Source of the DNA: Panagrolaimus kolymaensis
Lineage: Eukaryota > Nematoda > Chromadorea > Rhabditida > Panagrolaimidae
DNA length: 64,000 nucleotides
Direction: 5' to 3'
Assembly (NCBI GenBank): GCA_028622995.1
Contig: JAJQJQ010000044.1
Coordinates: 682,001 to 746,000 of the forward strand
In this document: positions 23,861-35,718 of the stretch, piece by piece
How positions within the stretch are numbered: the first letter of the stretch is position 1
How the letters are laid out: every line of letters starts with the position of its first letter
Made by a program: the position numbers and the translations under genes
The notes under the pieces: generated by a model
What the model was told of the DNA's origin: nothing
Databases searched by the model: none
What the model saw: only the letters and a program-made list of their open reading frames with translations

Positions 23861-24411
23861 ATGATGAAGCTTTTTATTTCCCTTTTCCTTATTGCATTTA
23901 GTTGTATTCAAGCTGCAGAATATCTTGGTTTACGACCTGATCAAAGCATTGGTGTTCGTGGTATGCTTAAATGCAATGGCAGGCCTGCATCCAATGTCCT
24001 TGTAAAACTTTATGACCATGATAGTGAGTTTTTTTTCAATTGCGCGAAAATCAAGATTATGGTGTTTAAATTTTTAGCCTTCACCCTCGATGACAAAATT
24101 GCTTCGGGTCGAACTGATTCTCAAGGCTTCTTTGAAATTTCTGGAACCGCTCATGAAATTTCAAGAATTACACCCAAATTTAACATTTATCATGATTGTG
24201 ATGATTGGATGGTAAGCCACTAACTAGCTTTCTTCTGTTTTTTAAACTCCCAAAACTATATTTTTTTTAGCCATGCCAACGTAAAGTTTCCATTTACGTT
24301 CCAAAAGATTATATCACTCGTTCCAATGTTGCTAGAAGAATTTATGATGCAGGAACCCTTGAATTAGCTGGTAAATTTGCTGGTGAAGCCCGTGATTGCT
24401 TACATAAATAA
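23861..24411 (+). CDS. Transthyretin-like (TTR) family protein 1
   Basis: Three exons: 23861-24023, 24078-24211 and 24271-24411, giving 145 aa. A signal peptide (KLFISLFLIAFSCIQA) precedes one nematode TTR domain (Pfam family PF01060 type): QSIGVRGMLKCNGRPA, VKLYDHDTFT, SGRTDSQGFFEISG, KFNIYHDC, then PCQRKV and a C-terminal RDCLHK. Two Cys pairs (LKCNG/HDC and PCQ/RDC) are conserved in all four copies here. TTR proteins are secreted; TTR-52 bridges apoptotic cells, but most members have no known role. It is the first of four tandem same-strand copies and resembles copies 3 and 4 most, including the intron positions. Confidence 0.93.
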
Positions 24412-26494
24412 AAAAAACCCTTTTAATCAATCGCCCCTTTCTTTTTCGCGTTTCTGTATAAAAATTTAAAAATCATCTTCTGCCATTTTTTGTTATTTTG
24501 TTTAAACATATTTTTTTTTGTAATATATTTTTCTCTCTCGTTGCTGTTTACTTATGATTTGTCTTTTTGCAATAATAATTATATAAATAAAACGTAATTA
24601 AGTAATTTTTACACTTTTAATCAAACATTTCTTTGAAAAAAAAATAAATATCAAAATTAGTCTCAAAATTGATTCCAAAAATTTTTAACATAAAAAAGTT
24701 GGGAAAAAAGTAAAGTTAAAATTGCAAGGATATAAAAAAAATGCGACGAAAAGTGCCAAAAGTTTTTAATTTTATGCTTACAGATTTTAATAAATTTATT
24801 ATTGATAAAATGGAATTTCAACTCTACGTTTTTACTTTTTATTTAACATGATTGAATTTTTTTCCTTCACGATGCTATCATTATTTTTTCTGAATATTTT
24901 TTTTCTTCATAATTTTGTGAAGTCATAAAACATTATTAGTTAGTAACAGTTTTTATAAAATTTCTTTAATAATTTTTTAAAAAGGTTGCCAATGGATTCG
25001 ATTCTTTGGTTGAGCAGCCGCAACTAACACTAATTACCTCATATTTTTATGTTTATGTTTTGTTGTTATTCATCATCGCTAAATATTTTTTTTTTCAAAA
25101 ACAATGGTTATTACAAAAACAAGAAAATAAAATGACAATGCTTTTGTCTCTCTAAACTACATACAAATAATTACCTCATATTATTTTTCCATTGTTTTTT
25201 CTTTCTTTCTTGTTTTGGTTATCCGCCATTATTTATTTTTTGTTGTTGAAACAAAAAAACAATTTTAGAATAACACACACAATGAATGTGTCATATTCCT
25301 CCGGAAGTTAGATATTGTTTGGTATGTATATTTCAAAAAAAAAATCATTATCCAATTTCGTGACATTTTTTTTATTTCGATCACACACAAATAAAAAAAT
25401 TTTTTGTACTTTTCTCTAAGCTCAAGGCTGAATCATCCTTTTCCTCTAAAAAAATAAAAATTAAAAAAGGCGGGGATGGAAAAAGTATCTTTTTTCTTTA
25501 ATATAAAAAGAGATACACATAAATGGGGCCATTGCCGCCATCACACCAAAATGAAAACAAACTTTAGAAGATTGTTTATAAAAAAATAAATAAAATTAAA
25601 ACGATGATGATAAGAAGAAAAAAATGGGAAATAGTATAGCTGTTTCCGATTTGAATAAATAATGATGTTGACTTATTTGTTTGATCGACCTTTGATCAGC
25701 CAAAACCAAATTGCTTTTATTTTTGCCTATAAAAATCACCCGTTTTAGTTTTATTTTTATTTATGTTTTTTTTATTTTTGGTGGCAGATTTTGAGAAAGC
25801 TATAATATTGCTTGAAACTCGAGAGCTTGGATTCATTATTTTTTTGGTTTATTTTTTTTGTTTGTTACTCGATCGCTTGCTTCTTTTTTTGGTTCCCTCA
25901 GGGAATAGAATAAGAAAAAAACAAAGCAAATGTGTTGTTGGACGATAAAAAGAGGAGATAAACAAATGTGTTTGTTGATTATCTCTCTTTCTTTTTTCTT
26001 TCCTTTCTCATAAAAGAACAAACAACAAAACAAAAAAATAAATAAATATCTTCACTCTTTTTTTCTTCTTTGGTCGCGAATCGAATCAAGTCGAATCAAC
26101 GCACGTAGCTTGAGGGGATGTGAAAAGATAAATCATCGGGGGGAAAGTAGCAAGCAAGCAACAACAACTGTTTATCGTTATTGGATGTACGAAAAAAAAA
26201 GACTTTGGTCTTCATCGTCGTCGTCGTGGTCGTTGTTGTTGTCCTTGACAAAGAGGATGAGAGAGATATATAAATTTATTTGTTGTTTGTTTGTTTCGAT
26301 CTCTCAAAAAAAGATTGTTTTTTCTTTCTTTTTGGATTTGGACTTTAAAACTTGAGTCCAAAAAATGGGAGTATTTAATAGATCGAATGTTTTGATATTT
26401 TTAACACATTCGAAAATCGCGGATTTAGTCTTTTTAATCTTAGTGAACGTGAACATTTTTTAAAGATCATCAGTTTCAGATCCCAAAAATTAAA
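24412..26494. other. Intergenic 2.1 kb within the TTR array
   Basis: This holds the 3' flank of TTR 1 (AATAAA near 24587) and the upstream region of TTR 2. Long poly-A/T and CTT/TCT tracts dominate. No supported gene, RNA or clear repeat was found. Confidence 0.35.
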
Positions 26495-27098
26495 ATGAAT
26501 AAGCTTTTCATCATTTGCTGTGTTGCTATTATCGCTCTTGGCACCGCCAAAGAAATCATTAAAGGTCGACCTCAACAAACTATTGGAGTTCGAGGAACTT
26601 TAAAATGCAATGGAAAACCAGCTGGTCGAGTCCTTGTTAAACTTTATGATCATGATAGTAAGTTTTTTTTTAAACTATCTTACCTATAACCTAAAAATAT
26701 TCCAACGACAAAAGTTTTATCATCCCTTGGATTTTCATTGAGGTTTTTTTTGACTATCAAGAGATATGCTAATTTAATTATTAGTTATAATTGGCATATC
26801 ACCTATAATGGCTAAACTTTCAGCCTTCACATTTGATGATAAACTTGCTTCCGGTCGCAGTGACGCTCAAGGCTCATTTGAAATCACTGGAACCGGGCAT
26901 GAAATTTCTCGAGTCACTCCCAAATTCAATATCTATCATGATTGCAATGATGGAATTAAACCCTGCCAACGTAAAGTATCCATCACCATTCCAAAAAATT
27001 ATATCACCTCTGGAAATTCTGCTAAAAAAGTTTATGATGCCGGTGTCATTGAATTAGCTGGTCAATTCCCTGGTGAAGCTCGTGATTGCATTCATTAA
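26495..27098 (+). CDS. Transthyretin-like (TTR) family protein 2, second intron absent
   Basis: Two exons: 26495-26657 and 26824-27098, giving 145 aa. The leader is KLFIICCVAIIALGTA. The TTR domain shows QTIGVRGTLKCNGKPA, VKLYDHDTFTFDDK, SDAQGSFEITG, KFNIYHDC, then GIKPCQRKV and RDCIH. The exon 2/3 boundary used by the other three copies (after DWM) is uninterrupted here and reads DGIKPCQRK, so intron 2 was lost in this copy or gained in the others. Its remaining intron is 166 nt, against about 50-60 nt in the sisters, and holds a short hairpin. It is the most diverged of the four. Confidence 0.93.
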
Positions 27099-28907
27099 AC
27101 AAGCCATCCATTCTTTCTTTTTTTCTTAAATCTTGCCGCCATAAATAAATAAATTACTACTGTATTTTTTTATTTGTAAAATAAACTTTAATTTAATATT
27201 CATAATTCAAAGTTTTTAAAAGCAAATAAAAATCAAGGAAATAAAGTCGAAAAAAAGGCTAAAAATATCTTTTGTTGGTGGTATTCATAATTGACTGATA
27301 AATAAATCTGTTATCAACTTGAAATAGAGAAAGAAAAAATTGAAAAAAATGTCTTTAAAAAATTTAGATCAAATTTATAAGAAAATTTGCGAACCCATTT
27401 TAGAAGTTTTGATTTCGAAAGTAAAAAGTGTTCGAAAATTTTTTGATTTATAAAACAGCAAACATTGAACAAATAGGAAAGTAAAACAAAAAAAACTGTC
27501 TTTCTTTTTTTGTTATAAAAAATGCTAATAAGTATGGACATTCATTTGCACACCTAATATAACTGCTGGACGTTCACGAGATGTGAAACGGATACATCAT
27601 CATCGGAATTCAGAAACCGAATGATCACTCCACATCAGCTGGCGACACCTATTTTTTGGAATTAAAACAGAAGTAAAGATTCTTTATTCAAAAATGAAAG
27701 TTTTTTTTAATTTTATTTCTTTAGTTTTTGATCATTTTTTTTTCAGAACTATCCTTTATTAACTATTTGCTTTTTTGAAAACAAGCATCTAAAAAATTTT
27801 AACTTACATAATATTAAAAGGGATTGTCTGTTTTTTGTTTTGTTGTTAATTTTGTTATTTAAGTTGTTTTCGAGCATATTTTTTTATTAATATTAAAAAT
27901 TTCACGAAATTTATTTTTTGGGGATTACCATTATTTGTTTATTTTTTATTTTTTGTTTAAACAAAGCTACAAAAAAGCAAAGGAATCAAAAAACATGAAA
28001 AAGTTTCTAAATTATTTTTATTTATTTATTTGGTGATTCATTTTTGTTTTTTAATGGGAAACTTGAGATTACAAAATTAAAGATTAAAAATTGAGGAACC
28101 AAGAGAAGTCATTAAATTAATGCTTTAAAAAAATGTTTCTTAAAAACTCATGTCAAAATTTTTGGGAACTTTTGATCTTCCGATATAAGTGAGTCATATA
28201 GTTTTTAGTCCACATCCGATGATATATGGGGATGACCTCCTCCCACGTATATTTGTATTTGACATGATGAATCTCTCTTTATTTTTTGGATTTTTGTATT
28301 TCATTAATTTGATTTTATGTACCTTTTTTTCGATGATTCAATTCGATTCGTTGCCTCCTCCATTTTATTTTTACTTTTTTTTTTGAGCGGGCAAGAGAGA
28401 AAGAGAGGAAAAATCGAACATGCGATGAAAGAGGAGGATATAAACAAAAAAAGCGATTATCTCTCGCAAACACCAAAAATAAAAAATATAAAAGAGCAAA
28501 AAACATCGATGAAAAAAATAAAAAAGGCGGGTGTTTGTTTTGTTTGTTTGTTTCGATTCTTCGACGATTTTATATCCTTCTATAATAAAAAAAATAATAT
28601 GGCCAGTAATATCAACCAACCAACAACAACTGTTTTTCTAACAACCAAAATAAATTGTGTGAAATTGAAAACTCTTTTTTCTCAATCTTCTTTTTCTCTT
28701 CGACGGCTTTGTTTATAAAAATGTTTATTGTAAATATTTGTTTCAAATTAATTTTTTTGAGGAACGAAAAAAAATTTTTTTGGTATAAAAAGTGATTTGC
28801 TTTTTTGATGTTCTTTAAAGTTCTCCTTTTTTGGTTTTTCGTGAAAATATCTTGAAAGCTGAGAAACTTTTTATAAAATTTCTTGAGTTTTAGATCAAAT
28901 CCAAAAA
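27099..28907. other. Intergenic 1.8 kb within the TTR array
   Basis: The region is AT-rich with homopolymer runs. A less AT-rich island at about 27540-27655 stands out (see findings). The rest shows no supported gene. Confidence 0.35.
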
Positions 28908-29475
28908 ATGAATACCTCCTTGTTTGTCCTCCTTGCTGGTCTAGTTGCAATTAGCACCATTCAAGCTGCCGAATTTATCAAAGTTCGTCCATCCCAAAGT
29001 ATTGGAGTTCGAGGAACTTTAAAATGTAATGGCAGACCAGCAGCCAATATCCTTGTAAAACTTTATGATCATGATAGTAAGAATTTTTTTATTTCTCGCC
29101 ACAAAAAGAAACCAAAATTATTGTAATAAAAATTTTAGCCTTCACCCTTGATGACAAAATTGCTTCCGGCCGTACTGATTCAAACGGATTCTTCGATATT
29201 TCTGGAACCGCCCATGAAGTTTCAAGAATCACTCCTAAATTTAATATCTACCATGATTGTGAAGATTGGATGGTAAGCCACTAACTAGCTTTAGAAAAAC
29301 ATAACTTTTTTAAACCCCAACAAACAATTTTTAGCCATGCCAACGTAAAGTTTCCATTGAAGTTCCCAAAAATTATATCACCCGTTCTGAAAATGCCAAA
29401 TCCGTTTATGATGCAGGAACCATCGAATTAGCTGGTAAATTCGCTGGTGAAGGCCGTGATTGCTTACATAAATAA
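28908..29475 (+). CDS. Transthyretin-like (TTR) family protein 3
   Basis: Three exons: 28908-29076, 29139-29272 and 29335-29475, giving 147 aa. It has a signal peptide (SLFVLLAGLVAISTIQAA) and one TTR domain: FIKVRPSQSIGVRGTLKCNG, VKLYDHDTFTLDDK, RTDSNGFFDISG, KFNIYHDC, PCQRKVSIEVP, RDCLHK. The intron positions and even the start of intron 2 (GTAAGCCACTAACTAGCTTT) match copies 1 and 4, which points to recent tandem duplication. The product is expected to be secreted; no partner or ligand can be read from the sequence. Confidence 0.93.
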
Positions 29476-30187
29476 GTTTAAAAACATTCACAATAGCAAC
29501 AACGATGCTTTTTGTGTGTAAATAAATGCCATGATTATTATTTGTAATGTTTGTTTGTTTGTAAAATGAAATAGATTTTTAAATATTATTTTTAATAAAT
29601 AATTTTTCTTCCATGAAAAATTTAATAAATTTGCAACAAAAAATTTTTTTTTAATCAACTGTAAAAAATTTCATTATCGAAAGCTCTTTATGCACTTTTT
29701 TATATGTACCTTAATTACGTCGCATGACTTCGGGCTATAATAGTCTTAATACTTTTCTAAAGTTCAAAGTTTTGTTTGTTTCGATGATCCTTAAAGCTTA
29801 AAAATAACATAAAACAACAGATGTCCAATCCAATTTATTTATAAACAAAATCACAACTGTTTGCTGTGTTTTAAAAATATAAATAAAAAATAAAGGAACA
29901 AAGAGCAGCAACACATTCAGACATGTTTTATTCCTTCAAGCTAGCTAGCTTGTTGATAAATAATTGGAATCCAATGGTTTTTGAAAAATTGCTTCTTCTT
30001 TGTTTTCTCGCTTTTCAATTTAGTTTATGTTTTTTCTTTTTTTATTTATGTTCCGAGAGTTTAAAAAATAAAATAATATAAAAATTTGTTTGATCTCGAA
30101 AAATTTAATTCGATCAAACATTCATTCACGTTTTATTTATTTTTTCTAAAAACATTTTAAAGAGAAATTTTTTTAGAGATAAAGAAA
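29476..30187. other. Spacer between TTR 3 and TTR 4
   Basis: These 712 AT-rich bases carry the TTR 3 3' flank (AATAAA signals) and the TTR 4 promoter. TTTTTTTAG just before 30177 may be a trans-splice acceptor. No gene was seen. Confidence 0.35.
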
Positions 30188-30752
30188 ATGAATAAATTAA
30201 TATTATTTTTTACCATTTTTTCCATCGCTATTAGCTGCTTTGAAGCCAGAGAATACATCAAGCTTCGTCCATCTCAAAGCATTGGAGTTCGAGGATATTT
30301 AAAATGCAATGGCAGACCTGCAGCCAATGTCCTTGTAAAACTTTATGACCACGATAGTAAGATTTTTTTCTATTGCACCAATATCAAGATTACGATTGAT
30401 TTAATTTTTTAGCCTTTACCCTTGATGACAAAATTGCTTCGGGTCGAACTGATTCTCAAGGCTTCTTTGAAATTTCTGGAACTGCTCATGAAGTTTCAAG
30501 AATCACTCCCAAATTCAATATCTATCATGATTGTGAAGATTGGATGGTAAGCCACTAACTAGCCTTAGAAAAACTTAACTTTTTTAACTCCACAACAACA
30601 ACAAAAATTTTTAGCCATGCCAACGTAAAGTATCCATAAACATTCCAAAAAATTATATCACCCGTTCTGAAACAGCAAAATCCGTTTATGATGCTGGCAC
30701 GCTTGAATTAGCTGGAAAATTTTCTGGTGAAGCCCGTGATTGCTTACATTAA
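30188..30752 (+). CDS. Transthyretin-like (TTR) family protein 4
   Basis: Three exons: 30188-30356, 30413-30546 and 30615-30752, giving 146 aa. The signal peptide (LILFFTIFSIAISCFEA) precedes one TTR domain: YIKLRPSQSIGVRGYLKCNG, VKLYDHDTFTLDDK, RTDSQGFFEISG, KFNIYHDC, PCQRKVSINIP, RDCLH. It lacks the final Lys of copies 1 and 3. It is the last member of the array and is close to copies 1 and 3 in exon 2, which suggests duplication or gene conversion. Confidence 0.93.
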
Positions 30753-31118
30753 TCAAAAGCTTTAAATTTGATTAAACTTCGTGAAATAAAAGTTTTTTGT
30801 AAAAAAGTTTTGTATGTAAAATATTAACTAAAAAGTACCTAATTTGTTACATACACGAATAATTTGTAAACAAGAAATAAATAAATTGTATTGGATTCAT
30901 AAACATTCCATACATATAATTCTCAATGGATAAGGTAGTCTTTTGATAAAAAAAATTTAGCTGTTGGTGGAATAATAATAATTGTGGAAATAATTGTGGA
31001 AAAAATGTAACAAAAACAGTATTTATTTAAAGCATATGAAAACACATGAACAAACAAACAAAATAAAGACAAGTAAGAAATGAAGAAACAAAAATAAAAT
31101 AACATGAAAAAAATAATA
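30753..31118. other. Convergent 3' spacer
   Basis: It holds the 3' ends of TTR 4 and of F-box-like gene B. The block 31007-31062 (AAGCATATGAAAACACATGA) recurs at about 34554-34609, downstream of paralogue C, as part of their shared 3' flank. Confidence 0.5.
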
Positions 31119-32032
31119 TTAAAATTCAAAAATATAAAGAGTTGGTTTTTGCTTTTTAGGTTTCCACGTTTTGATTTTTGTTTTCATTTGAGCTTCGAAA
31201 GTTGACAAATATGTTTCATTTGTTAAACCAGTGAAACGAATGCCAAGATGAGCTTTAGGAGCAAGGATTTTCTAAAATCTGGATAATAATGTAAACCATA
31301 AAAAGTAAAAAAGCTTACTTTGAGAAGTTCATAAAAGTGATCAACGTTGATTGGTGTGTGAAAATTGAGAACAAGTTCTTCGATTTTGTTATTCCATGAA
31401 ACAATTTTAGATGAATCTTCATGTGTGAGATTTTGAACTTTGGCACTGAAAACAAACTTTTAATATCCAAAATTATAAAACAAAACATACCTAACACTTT
31501 CAGCATTTGGTAAATGAAGCAAAAGATCTTCAAGAGAGATGAGTTTACCATTTTCATCGCGAATATTAGCGTTAGATGAATTCCATACTTGAACCAAACC
31601 AGATCGAGTAAAAAGGAGAAATTCTTCCATTGAAAGTTCACATTTAGGTAACCGAATATATTTAGCTTCGCAACGATGAATTTTGGAAATCATTCTTTTA
31701 TCATAAGTGTCAAAGATAATTCCATTTGTAACAACGTTGACCATTGGCATTTCATCATAATTTCGAACATAAAGATCCATTTTGTGTGCATTTGGTGAAG
31801 GTTCATAGCCAATCAACAAATTATCAACAATAACTTTTGGATTCCATTTGTGAAAGAACTTGCAAGTTTGACGAAGCTTGAGTTGAGTTTCAGCGTCAGC
31901 ACTTTCTCGAATGTAGCACATGTGAGGATATGGAAAGGCGAAGTATTGACGTTGGATGTTGTCTTCATTGAATATAATCATTCCACGGTTTGAAACATTT
32001 TGACGAGCAAGAGAGCCAAGATATTGATACAT
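31119..32032 (-). CDS. F-box-like family protein B
   Basis: Three exons: 32032-31491, 31445-31319 and 31271-31119, giving 273 aa. The N-terminal region reads YFAFPYPHMCYIRE, then an ETQLKLRQTCKFFHKWNP helix, a pattern like degenerate nematode F-boxes. A middle segment carries the CEAKYIRLPKCELSMEEFLL and SLEDLLLHLPNAE motifs shared with paralogue C. The last exon is KILAPKAHLGIRFTGLTN, ending IFEF. Paralogue C (34678-35718) has the same exon structure, and the truncated copy at 55929-56249 matches its last two exons. The SCF-adaptor role is inferred from the family only. It lies in a duplicated unit with its upstream DNA. Confidence 0.75.
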
Positions 32033-33354
32033 CTTTGCTAAAAATTAGAAAAATTAACAAACGTAAACTACCAGAAAAAGGTTAATATAATCAAAAAAAC
32101 GATAATAACCCGAGAAAATATTTGATTAGTACAGCTAACGCATAAGAAGAAAAATGAAATGAAACTTTTTTTTGTTTCAAACGGTTCCTAAAAAAAATTA
32201 CAGAAGCTTTTCAAGATTGTTTTCGTTTTGAAAACCTAAAAGCTTTTAAAATGCCGCGAATTTATTAATAAAAAAACAAACAGTTTTTTTGTTTGTTTAT
32301 TTTTTCTAAATTTTATTATTCGAAGCTTATTTTTCGATTCCATTTTAAGGAGAAAAGGCTATTTATTAACAACAACTTGATTAATGGAATTGATATTTCA
32401 TATCAACGTGAAATAAAATTTTGAAATAAAAAGTGTTGTTTATTGGAATTTACAGCTGTTACATAATTTTTCTTTGAAACTCAAGTTAAAAATAGAAAAG
32501 TTTGAGTTATGTTTTAAAGAACAGAAAAATGTATGGTAAAAGAAATTTAAACTTTTATTAGGACCTACCAACAACAGCCATTAATTCAAAAAATAAAAGT
32601 AAAACAGTTCATGAAAAACTTTATGTTATTTTTCTTTTTTTTCTTGTATTCCTGAGGTTATAAATAAATGTTTAAAAATGTAAACAATCTTCCCTAATTA
32701 TATCAAATTCAAATACCCGAAAATCATGCTTTTTGTTAATAGAAACATGGAAAAGAATTTTATTTGAGAAAAAAAGAATTTAGCAATTAGAAGAAAAGTG
32801 ATGCGTTAATCAATAGAAGCGCGTGAAAACGGGCTTATGTACATCCATGCGGCAAGGAAATAATAGAAGTATATGATTGCCGATAAATTTTGAAAAATAA
32901 TCCTTTAATTAAAAACTGTGCAATCAACGAATGTTAGATAGGTTCCTGCAATGAAGGATTGCATCATCTTAAAACTTAAAATTATGTTAGCATTAATTCT
33001 ATGGTCTCTTAGTGTGGAGCAAAAAGTGTAAGCTTTGATAAATAAAATTTTTAAAATGTCCTTTATTTTTTTAAAGTAAATTCTTTAGCTCATCAATTGT
33101 TTGTCGGTGTTCGTGAATGAAGACAAAATTCTTAAATTAAAAAAAAATAAAGCAAATAATATCTTCAAAAAACTCTTGATTATTTCTTTTGCTTTTGCAG
33201 CAGTTAAGTAAATTTTCTCAGTTTCATTTCGATTTTCACGAATGAAAGCAGAAACCAGCAAAAAAGAGTGTTTTGGAAAATGAATGAATCACAAAAACGA
33301 ACAAAACAAAAAAAAGCAAACGAACGTGAAACACAATAACAAAATAAGGAAAAA
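32033..33354. other. Intergenic 1.3 kb
   Basis: The block 32331-32545 is duplicated at 36751-36965 upstream of paralogue C. Two minus-strand coding-like bits near 33080-33245 share a FI-x-E-x-R motif (see findings). No complete gene is supported. Confidence 0.4.
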
Positions 33355-34002
33355 ATGATGGCAGTTCAATATTCTTCGTCGTCAACTTTGATATCATTTT
33401 ATTATTATTTATTGTTGTTGCTGTTATTAACTTCTTCAACTGTATTGGGTAAAAGTAAAACACATTTTGATGTTAAAATTGATGTGGGATGTGGAAATTT
33501 GGATGTAACTGGAAACGTTATTCTTCGAGAAGGTAAGTATTTAATAACCCATTTTTATTATATAAAATCGAATTGTGTTTTCTGCCGCTGTAGCTATTTT
33601 CTTTTTAAAAACATTTTATGTGGAATCTTTCAGATCCGCTTTATGGTTCTGGTAAATCCATAACAACATGGAAAATAACTCGAGATGATAAAAATGTGGT
33701 TCATCATAAAGGAAATCATGAAATGAATGTAAAAACTGCGAAACATTTTGAAGTTATTATTGAAACTGAATGTGGAATCATATCTCCAATTGGAAAAGTA
33801 CGTTTTTCGCTTTCTTTGATGCATCGAAAATTTATAAATCATCATCTGTTTATTTCAGTATTGTATCAATGAATTTACTTTCAAAATGTTTAAAGATCCT
33901 CACTCAAACGATGTCTTTCTTCATACAGCGGATCCTGTTGACTTTTACATGGTTCTTCTCAATGGTCAAAATGATGTCCAACATAAAACCAAATGTTATT
34001 GA
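33355..34002 (+). CDS. Small secreted protein, family not recognised
   Basis: Three exons: 33355-33532, 33634-33797 and 33859-34002, giving 161 aa. A long hydrophobic leader (FYYYLLLLLLLTSSTVLG) is a signal peptide. The mature part starts KSKTHFDVKIDVGCG and contains cysteines in VGCGN, TECG, YCIN and a C-terminal TKCY, consistent with two disulphides. The length and beta-rich character (LDVTGNVILRED) recall the TTR-like fold, but the hallmark TTR motifs are missing, so I leave it unnamed. It sits between the two F-box-like paralogues B and C. AATAAA is not obvious close to the stop. Confidence 0.8.
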
Positions 34003-34677
34003 TTGATTAATGAATGAGAAAAATTAAAATATTGTTTATTTGTTTTTGTATATATCTAATAATATCTTTTGTACCTATACGTTTTCGATAAAGGCATTGT
34101 TAAAATATTTTTCTAATTTTTTTGCTCAACCGAAGTAACAATATTTTTCTAAGTTCAAACAAGTGATCATTGTTTTTGTTTGAAGATATCATCCACCTCA
34201 CATGAATTCTTGATAAGAAAAGGGAGTCCAAAAAAAAAAACACTGATATCAACAAAAAACTTTTTTTTGGTGATAAACCTCCTTTTGCTTTTTTAATTGT
34301 CATTGCTTTGAGGTCTTATTTATTTATTGGCAAAAAAGAAGAAGAAATGATTTAAAAAGTACCAATATCCTTTATTTTGTGTAAAACTATACTTTTTTGA
34401 GAGATGTTATGTTTGCTTATCCATGTTAAAAATTTTTAAACTGTTTAATTTCTAAAAATGATTTTAATGAATGAATGGAGTTTGAAACAGTTGTAAAATA
34501 CTCAGTAGAAAAAGAAAAAAAAGGAAAGTTTAGGCTTCGTTGATAAAAAAATGTAACAAAACAGCATTTATTTAAAGCATATGAAAACACATGAACAAAC
34601 AAACTAAATAAAGAAAATTAAGCAATTATGAAGCATAATAAAATGGAAGCTTAAAAGAACAATATGAAAAAATAATA
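34003..34677. other. Convergent 3' spacer
   Basis: It holds the 3' flank of the secreted protein gene and, at 34554-34609, the 3' flank block shared with F-box-like gene B. No other feature is supported. Confidence 0.4.
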
Positions 34678-35718
34678 TTAATCCTCATCATCTTCATCAT
34701 CTTCATCATCTTCATCATCTTCATCATCTTCATCATCTTCATCATCTTCATCATCTTCATCATCTTCATCATCTTCATCATCTTCATCATCTTCATCATC
34801 CGTATCATCACGATCATTCATATAAATTTCAAGACCTGGCATTCCATCTCGAGGTATCCATGTTTCCATTTTTGCTTTCATTTCAGCTTTGAAAGTTGCA
34901 TATGTTTCTTTTGTTAAACCATAGATCCGAATGCCAAGAAAAGCTCTAGGAGCAGCGACTTTCTAAAAGTTTGGCTAATAATGTAAACCATAAAAAGTAA
35001 AAAAGCTTACTTTGAGAAGGTCATAAAAGTGATCAATATTGATTGGTCCATGAAAAGAGAGATAAAAAATTTTGATTCTATTATACCGTCGAACAATTTT
35101 AGATGAAACATTGCTCATGATATCTTGAACTCTGGCACTGAAAGCAAACTTTTGATAACAAAAATTATAAAATAAAACATACTGAACACGTTCAGCATTT
35201 GGTAAATGAAGCAATAGATCTTCAAGTGAAATACGTTTACCATTTGTACCGAGAATAGTAGTGTTATCTGCCCATAATTTTGTTACCATACCAGAACGAG
35301 TAAAAAACAAAAATTCCTCCATAGTTAGTTCACATTTAGGAAACCGAATATCTTTAGCTTCGCAACGACGAATTTTGGAAATCATTCGTTGATCATAAGG
35401 ATAACAGTCTATTTCATCTGTAACGACATCAATCACTGGCATTTCTTCAAAGTTACGAGCATTAAGATCATCTTTTCTTCCATATGAATATGACGGAATA
35501 GAGCGTCCAAAGATCAAATTGCGGACAATGAGCTTTGGATTCCATTTGTAAAAGAACTTGCACGTTTGACGAAGCTTGAGTTGAGTTTCTGTATTGGCAT
35601 TTTCACGAATGTAGCACATGTGAGGATACGGAAAAGCGAAGTATTGACGTTGGATGTTGTCTTCGTTGAAAGTAATCATTGCACGGTTTTGGAGATGTTG
35701 ACGATTTGGTACAGCCAT
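34678..35718 (-). CDS. F-box-like family protein C with acidic repeat tail
   Basis: Three exons: 35718-35183, 35137-35011 and 34962-34678, giving 315 aa. It is closely similar to protein B throughout (MITFNEDNIQRQYFAFPYPH, LKLRQTCKFFYKWNP, CEAKDIRFPKCELTMEEFL), with the same intron phases. The last exon begins KVAAPRAFLGIRIYGLTKET as in B. Where B ends in IFEF, C continues into IYMNDRDD and then a run of about 13 Asp-Asp-Glu units before the stop. The run is encoded by a 9-bp microsatellite, so C has gained an acidic tail of about 40 residues. Such tails bind basic partners, but no function is known here. Confidence 0.8.
34681..34799. repeat. 9-bp microsatellite in a coding exon
   Basis: About 13 tandem copies of TCATCTTCA on the plus strand encode (Asp-Asp-Glu)n on the minus strand at the end of F-box-like gene C. 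The purity is high, so length polymorphism is likely. Confidence 0.95.

Noticed and set aside
34626..34817. Met-Met-Lys repeat frame on the minus strand
   Set aside because: It is the shifted frame of the Asp-Asp-Glu microsatellite that ends F-box-like gene C.
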